A stretch of DNA of 44,548 nucleotides from assembly GCA_023255415.1 (NCBI GenBank), contig JALRIN010000026.1:1-44548 (forward strand), written 5' to 3'. The notes under the pieces were generated by a model that was not told the origin of the DNA, searched no databases, and worked only from the letters and a program-made list of their open reading frames with translations. Shown in pieces: positions 40,619 to 44,548 of this stretch (positions are counted from its first letter, which is position 1; the number at the start of each line of letters is the position of its first letter). A program made the position numbers and the translations under genes. Origin of the DNA: Cypionkella sp. Lineage in GTDB: Bacteria > Pseudomonadota > Alphaproteobacteria > Rhodobacterales > Rhodobacteraceae.

Positions 40619-41643
40619 GCTGCGCGCAGTTCGACCGTGCTGAGGTCTAGACCTGTGGCACCTTGCAGATTGGCGACAGCGATGCCGTTCAGCAGAAGTG
40701 TGGTTCCGGTGCCGGTGATTTGGGTCGAGAGCTGTGGGTCTGGGTGCTGCACGGGGTCATAAAGCAGGATCAGGTGGTCTTCGGCGGGATTATAGTCGAC
40801 GATTTGCGGCGTTGGGTCATTGGGGCCGATGTTGTGCAGTTCGAACTGATCGGAACCTTCGCCACCATTGCCGTAATCGCCAGCGCCAAGGTGCAAGATG
40901 TCATTGCCACCGCCGCCGTTGAGGAAATCGCGGGTGCCGTCATCGCCTGTGGTATCTTGGCCCCAGATCTCGTCATTGCCATTCAGGCCATCGAGCGTAT
41001 CGCTGCCGGTGCCGCCCATAAGCTGGTCATCATCATTGCCGCCGATCAATGCGTCTTGGCCGGCGCCGCCCTGCAGCAGGTCATTGCCACCACCGCCGAT
41101 CAGCACATCATCACCGGCGCCGCCCAAGAGCGTGTCATTGCCTTCGCAGGCTTCGATCCGGTCATTGCCTGCGCCGGCATCCAGCAGATCATCGCCTGCA
41201 TCGCCGTGCAAAAGATCATCGCCCAGGCCGCCGAACAGTTGATCTGCACCCTCGCCACCGTTCAGCGCGTCATTGCCTGCGCCACCTTCCAGCAGATCTG
41301 CGCCATCACGACCGCTGAGCATATCATTGCCATCGCCGCCCCAGAGGCTGTCGTCACCGCTGTTGCCAGACAGAATATCATCCTGATTGCCGCCCGAAAG
41401 CTGCAGATCGGGGTCGGGTTCTGGCGGCCTGTCAGAGGAGTTGATGATGCCATCGGGATCGAAATCGGCTTCGGAGCCCGCGTCATCTGGGGTGTCAAAG
41501 CTGACATATTCGGTCACCGAAAGGTCATCCGGTGCAGGGGCATCCGGGGCGTCAGCCTCGTCGTTATGCGGGCTTGAGCTGCTGAAAGCATCTGCCACCA
41601 CACCAGCAAATAAGGCGCTAAGGAGTCCGATAAGCCCGAGCAT
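40615..41643 (-). CDS. RTX-repeat calcium-binding protein
   Basis: A 342-residue acidic protein: a hydrophobic N-terminus (about 1-20), an Asp/Pro-rich linker (25-80), then about fourteen glycine-aspartate nonapeptides such as GGDGNDMLS and GGAGNDALN between roughly 83 and 250, which bind calcium and fold outside the cell. The C-terminal part (VDYNPAEDHLILLYDP onward) is beta-rich, as in type I-secreted proteins. No enzyme domain is visible, so it may be a surface or adhesion protein. An N-terminal hydrophobic segment is unusual for type I export. No transporter genes are adjacent. Confidence 0.85.
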   Translation of the reverse strand: MLGLIGLLSALFAGVVADAFSSSSPHNDEADAPDAPAPDDLSVTEYVSFDTPDDAGSEADFDPDGIINSSDRPPEPDPDLQLSGGNQDDILSGNSGDDSLWGGDGNDMLSGRDGADLLEGGAGNDALNGGEGADQLFGGLGDDLLHGDAGDDLLDAGAGNDRIEACEGNDTLLGGAGDDVLIGGGGNDLLQGGAGQDALIGGNDDDQLMGGTGSDTLDGLNGNDEIWGQDTTGDDGTRDFLNGGGGNDILHLGAGDYGNGGEGSDQFELHNIGPNDPTPQIVDYNPAEDHLILLYDPVQHPDPQLSTQITGTGTTLLLNGIAVANLQGATGLDLSTVELRAA

Positions 41644-41942
41644 CTGCGATCTTTCTACCCCCGCGGTTGGGGGAAAATAGGATGGAGGAAATAAATTTTG
41701 GATAAGAATACATTAGGAATTTATCTGGCAGACTTTAGCAGAATCAGGCCTTGGCTTCAAAAAGAATGCAGTGATTTTCGCGGAAATCTGTGGGATTGGT
41801 TAACAAATACAGGGCAAAGCGGGGGGCTTCCCTTTTGCCGCGAATTCTTTTATACGCCCGCATCCGCTGGTGACAGTGGTGTTATTGGCCCTGCTGGACG
41901 ACATCCCGGCTTGTGCCGCAACCCTCTTTATAGGAGATCCCG
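41644..41942. promoter_or_regulatory. AT-rich intergenic region before rpsO
   Basis: About 300 bases between the divergent RTX and rpsO genes, clearly lower in GC than its surroundings. It includes an inverted repeat ATAAATT (41691-41697) / AATTTAT (41718-41724) and a small GATTT/AAATC hairpin near 41773. It should hold the promoters of both genes; I could not settle on -35/-10 boxes. An open frame from 41698 overlaps the rpsO start and is not believed. Confidence 0.45.
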
Positions 41943-42212
41943 ATGTCGATCACTGCAGACCTTAAAGCTCAACTGATCAAAGAATACGCAACCAAAGAAG
42001 GCGACACCGGTTCGCCCGAAGTTCAGGTTGCGATCTTGTCGTCGCGCATCGCGACGCTGACCGAGCACTTTAAAACCCACAAAAAAGACAACCACTCGCG
42101 CCGCGGTCTGCTGATGCAGGTTGCTCAGCGTCGTAAGCTGTTGGACTATCTGAAGTCGAAAGACGAAGCTCGCTATGCTTCGCTGATTGCACGCCTCGGC
42201 CTGCGTCGCTAA
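41943..42212 (+). CDS. rpsO: 30S ribosomal protein S15
   Basis: Binds 16S rRNA at the helix 20/22 junction during 30S assembly; 89 residues, the standard size. The sequence is recognisable throughout: KEYATKEGDTGSPEVQVAILSSRI, LTEHFKTHKKDNHSRRGL, and YLKSKDEARYASLIARLGLRR. GGAGAT lies before the ATG. Codon choice is that of a highly expressed gene. It is followed by a terminator and then pnp, the common rpsO-pnp order. Confidence 0.98.
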   Translation: MSITADLKAQLIKEYATKEGDTGSPEVQVAILSSRIATLTEHFKTHKKDNHSRRGLLMQVAQRRKLLDYLKSKDEARYASLIARLGLRR

Positions 42213-42233
42213 GCTTTCGCTTAGGTTTATCCG

Positions 42234-42270
42234 AACGCCCGCGGTGAAAGCTGCGGGCGTTTTGGTTTTT
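42234..42270 (+). terminator. intrinsic terminator between rpsO and pnp
   Basis: AACGCCCGC (42234-42242), ten-base loop, GCGGGCGTT (42253-42261), then TTGGTTTTT. It starts 22 bases after the rpsO stop. In enterobacteria this interval also carries RNase cleavage sites that separate rpsO and pnp messages. Confidence 0.88.
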
Positions 42271-42435
42271 GCAGCCCTCTTCCCAAACCCCCGTTTTTCC
42301 TGTATGCGCGCGACATCTGCGATATGAGGCCATGCCCCCGGCCGCATGCAAAGGATAGGGGGCGGCGGCAATGGGGCCGCCATGCAAACGGGAGCCACGG
42401 CAGGGGCCGTGACGCTCTCATATAGGGAACGATCA
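42271..42435 (+). promoter_or_regulatory. pnp leader with hairpins
   Basis: The leader has GGCGGC/GCCGCC able to pair around 42361-42382 and a perfect CACGGC (42396-42401) / GCCGTG (42406-42411) hairpin about 25 bases before the pnp start. CATGCAAA occurs twice (around 42343 and 42381). In E. coli a structured pnp leader is cut by RNase III and used for autoregulation; the same role here is inference. Confidence 0.45.
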
Positions 42436-42684
42436 ATGTTCAACGTTACGAAAAAGTCGATCCAGTGGGGCAATGACACCCTGACGCTGGAATCGGGTAA
42501 AGTCGCACGTCAGGCTGACGGCACGGTTATTGCCACCTATGGCGAGACCAGCGTTATGGCCAACGTGACTTATGCACGCGCACCAAAGCCAGGTCAGGAC
42601 TTCTTTCCGCTGACCGTGCATTACCAAGAGAACTACTATGCCGCTGGCCAGATCCCAGGCGGTTTCTTTAAGCGTAGCTGCTGA
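42436..42684 (+). pseudogene. pnp: polynucleotide phosphorylase, first 80 codons only
   Basis: Encodes the N-terminus of PNPase, the 3'-5' RNA-degrading phosphorolytic enzyme: MFNVTKKSIQW, TLTLESGKVARQADG, ETSVMANVTYA and the YYAAGQIPGGFFKR motif. A full protein has about 700 residues; here the match ends at residue 80 (42675), two unrelated codons follow and a TGA occurs at 42682-42684. The DNA beyond is phage-like. pnp is normally kept and often important, so the break may be an assembly artefact rather than a real lesion. AGGGAAC stands before the ATG. Confidence 0.9.
42658..42676. other. chromosome/phage junction within pnp
   Basis: To the left the reading frame is pnp (GGFFKR); to the right the minus-strand frame is a phage-type gene. 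The bases GGTTTCTTTAAGCGT at 42661-42675 make sense in both: pnp residues 76-80 and, on the other strand, the phage codons for Thr-Leu-Lys-Glu. Base composition drops and coding switches strand here. No integrase, direct-repeat att site or transposon end is visible at the join. Confidence 0.75.
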
Positions 42685-43938
42685 CATGAACTTGTTACCA
42701 TTCAGGGCATCACGAAACTGCACACCACCACGACCATCCTGAGAGATTACAACACCCGTCAGGCGCAGCTTCTCGATGTCATTGGGGTCAAGACCATCTT
42801 TAACGACAATGCGCTTAGGCTGGACAGGGGTACGGATAACACGGGGAGGGGCTACACGCTGTTTAACCATACCAGCCAACATGGAGGGACGATCAAAGCG
42901 AAGCTTACCGTTATCAGGGGTCATGCCGCCAACACGTCTAGCCAGTTCCATACGAACCTTAGCCGCCATGCCCTGCACCTCACGTTGACTAAACCCCGTC
43001 TTGTTAACCAACCACGACTGAGCAGCTTGAGAGGACACACCCTTATTCTCACCAGCCACCCAGAAGGCATGGTCAAGGTCGTCAGCAAACTCTGCGTCCA
43101 CCTTGTTAATTTTAACAGCCTTCTTGATCTGAGGCGGGAGGGAGAGGTCAACATCAGAGGCTACCTCTTCAACTGTCTCCAAGCTCTTCAGGTCGTTATT
43201 CCACTCTGTAGGCTTGGTGGGCATCTCAAAGGGGTCATCCTCAGCACGAGTGACACTACCATCAAATCCTAACAGCTTGGGCTTCTCAGCCTCTAACTGA
43301 CCATTCCACTCTAACAACAACTGATCTTTCTTGTCGTTAGGGAGAGCCAGCATTTTATCTTTTAGCTCTTGCGCATACTCTGGACTCTGAGGGTCACCGC
43401 TGATGTCAATTCCAAACTTTCGTAACAGAGCAGCAGCACCAGCGCCTACTGCACCACCGAGGGTAGCACCAGTGGCTAGGTTCATTAAGCGGCTATCACC
43501 AAACTCTTCAAACACTGGGTTAACAGTACCGCCAACAGTACCGACAGCAGCACCACGCAATGCACCAGTTTTGAGCGCAGAGCCAGCAACGGTCAATGGC
43601 TTCAAGATAACAGCAGGGAGGGTGATAGGGTCAGCAATAGAACCTACGACTTGACCTAAGAAACCAGCAACAGGGTTTGTATCAGCAGCCATACGAGCCT
43701 CTGATTCCTTCTGTTGCAGGATTTGTTGTCCCTGCTCATCAATACCACCAGCCATGCCAGCAAGCCCTTCTACGGAGCTTTGGAGGGAACGACCAGCGTT
43801 AGAAGTAAAAGCATCCCAAGCCCCAATCTCTTTGCCTTCGAGGTATGTTAAGGCTGTGTCAGATACATCTTGCCAACGATCTTCCTCAATCGCTAACAAG
43901 TCCTGATCTGAGAGTAAACTGAAATTGGGTTCTGCCAT
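42673..43938 (-). CDS. phage virion-type protein, probable DNA-ejection/internal protein, 3' end lost
   Basis: At least 422 residues are phage sequence; the open frame runs on for 79 more codons, but these are only the antisense of pnp. The N-terminus (SDQDLLAIEEDRWQDVSDTALTYLEGKE) resembles large internal virion proteins of podoviruses. Gly/Ala-rich membrane-active helices lie at about residues 50-70, 95-135 and 150-175, followed by a charged half. Ejection proteins that cross the envelope often look this way, but the call is inference. AAGGA lies before the ATG. Codon use and lower GC differ sharply from the bacterial genes. Confidence 0.6.
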
Positions 43939-43939
43939 T

Positions 43940-44548
43940 TTAAAATCCTTCTGGGTTAATCAGCCCTTGACCTTCAAAGCCATAAGTCATAGCACCATAC
44001 CCTTGTGGAGGTATTGGTGTAGTCTTCTGTGGTGCGTTAGGCTTAACAGGGTTAGTGTATGCACCAGACTCTTGTCTACGTTTACGCTCAGCCGCTGCTT
44101 TTGCCTGTGGACTCTCAGGTGCTGCTGTGTTAGCTTCCGCTGCTGCTGGAGGGGTAGTTGAGGGCATAGAAGCCTTAACCCATTGACCATCTTTCCACAC
44201 TTCAGTCCAATAGAATTGCTTAGGTTCCTGCTGCTGTGTCATGGGGTTAAAGACCATACGGGTTTCTTTCATGTCCCGTGTCTTATTCTCAGACTTAAAC
44301 TTAGCCTCAGCAGCTTGTAAGTCTGTTAACTCCAGCTTACGAGCCTCTTCCATTGCTTTAAGATACTGAGCACCCATACCCGGCTTATCAGCCAAGGAGT
44401 CAGCAACAGCCTTCATCTTCTGAGCAGGGGTGCCTTTAATAGCAGATGCAGATTTAATTGCGTCATCAAGGTAAGCAGCTTCAACCTCACCAGCCACCTT
44501 ACCGCCTAACAACTGACCAGCCCCCATGCCAATCATTGAGCCAGCGTT
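43940..44548 (-). CDS. phage protein of unknown function, 5' end beyond the window
   Basis: The frame is open from the window edge to a TAA at 43940-43942 (202 codons), ending one base before the next phage start, as in tightly packed phage gene clusters. A Gly-rich segment (GSMIGMGAGQLLGGKVAGE) is followed by a charged, mostly helical region with EARKLELTDLQAAEAKFKSENK and a Pro/Ala-rich low-complexity tail that includes QAKAAAERKRRQES. The last part may be disordered. I do not recognise a family; a structural role is likely from its neighbour. Confidence 0.55.
   Translation of the reverse strand, partial: NAGSMIGMGAGQLLGGKVAGEVEAAYLDDAIKSASAIKGTPAQKMKAVADSLADKPGMGAQYLKAMEEARKLELTDLQAAEAKFKSENKTRDMKETRMVFNPMTQQQEPKQFYWTEVWKDGQWVKASMPSTTPPAAAEANTAAPESPQAKAAAERKRRQESGAYTNPVKPNAPQKTTPIPPQGYGAMTYGFEGQGLINPEGF

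Noticed and set aside
40880..41410. Regularly spaced DNA repeats that could suggest a CRISPR array
   Set aside because: The spacing is 27 bases and in frame, explained by the RTX nonapeptides; there are no unique spacers or cas genes.
40663..41577. 304-codon open frame antisense to the RTX gene, rich in Ile and Ala
   Set aside because: Caused by repetition of the RTX codons; the RTX frame has clear calcium-binding nonapeptides.
41698..41976. 92-codon open frame before and across the rpsO start
   Set aside because: It would overlap the rpsO ribosome site in another frame and has no recognisable family.
42433..42672. C-terminal 79 codons of the 501-codon minus-strand frame
   Set aside because: This part is only the antisense of the pnp start and not phage protein.
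42685..44548. A complete prophage
   Set aside because: Only two virion-type genes are visible, with no integrase, repressor or att site.

Overview
The window looks like a chromosomal stretch of an alphaproteobacterium of the Rhodobacteraceae, with about 1.9 kb of phage-like DNA at its right end. The assignment rests on gene families and order: an RpoE-ChrR singlet-oxygen sigma/anti-sigma pair divergent from a five-gene flavoprotein/DUF1365/MFS/DUF3833/SDR operon (the Rhodobacter sphaeroides arrangement as I recall it), a Rhodobacterales-type porin, DUF3576 and DUF3035 lipoproteins, the order purH-lspA-DUF3035-M16-M16-mutL-rmuC, and high GC in most genes (about 60 % by eye). It is mostly housekeeping DNA with a few accessory genes.

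Layout. 1-476: no convincing gene. 477-5037: dapE, a GNAT protein, a GAF protein, a ClC antiporter, an unknown protein and a glutathione transferase. 5034-9684 (minus strand): DUF3576 lipoprotein, leuS, lptE, holA, then gst. 9969-12699: a strongly expressed-looking porin with a terminator, then a low-GC TPR-sulfotransferase gene. 12827-14855: yggS, a YkuD-type protein and an OmpR-type regulator. 14856-15265 has no protein gene but holds two tandem candidate small RNAs, each ending in an intrinsic terminator. 15266-18562: xthA, a small WGR protein and a LYS1/LYS9-like saccharopine pair. 18762-29525 (plus strand): heparinase-like protein, purH, lspA, DUF3035, two M16 peptidases, mutL, rmuC and hutD. 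29522-35464: chrR, rpoE, a shared palindromic divergent promoter and the flavoprotein operon. 35468-40618: rsmB, DUF1674, dapB, rbfA, a phosphodiester glycosidase, truB and a DUF1643 protein. 40615-42212: an RTX-repeat protein and rpsO. 42436 onward: the first 80 codons of pnp, broken off and joined to phage virion-type genes on the minus strand.

How the genes work together. dapE and dapB show lysine synthesis by the diaminopimelate route, so the LYS1/LYS9-like pair probably works in lysine breakdown. rpoE-chrR very likely controls the divergent five-gene operon through two back-to-back promoters that share one palindromic -35 block. lptE and the DUF3576/DUF3035 lipoproteins with lspA concern the envelope; rbfA, truB, rpsO and pnp form the usual ribosome/RNA-decay neighbourhood.

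The most notable points are the pnp/phage junction (probably a misassembly, otherwise a real disruption of pnp), the mirror-image RpoE-type promoters, the two tandem RNA candidates sharing CCTCCCTGTTGGAC, a three-copy intergenic stem-loop repeat, paired GCAAAGTGAANCAT boxes before the response regulator, and five convergent gene pairs whose stop codons interlock over exactly four bases. I see no CRISPR array, tRNA, rRNA or insertion sequence.
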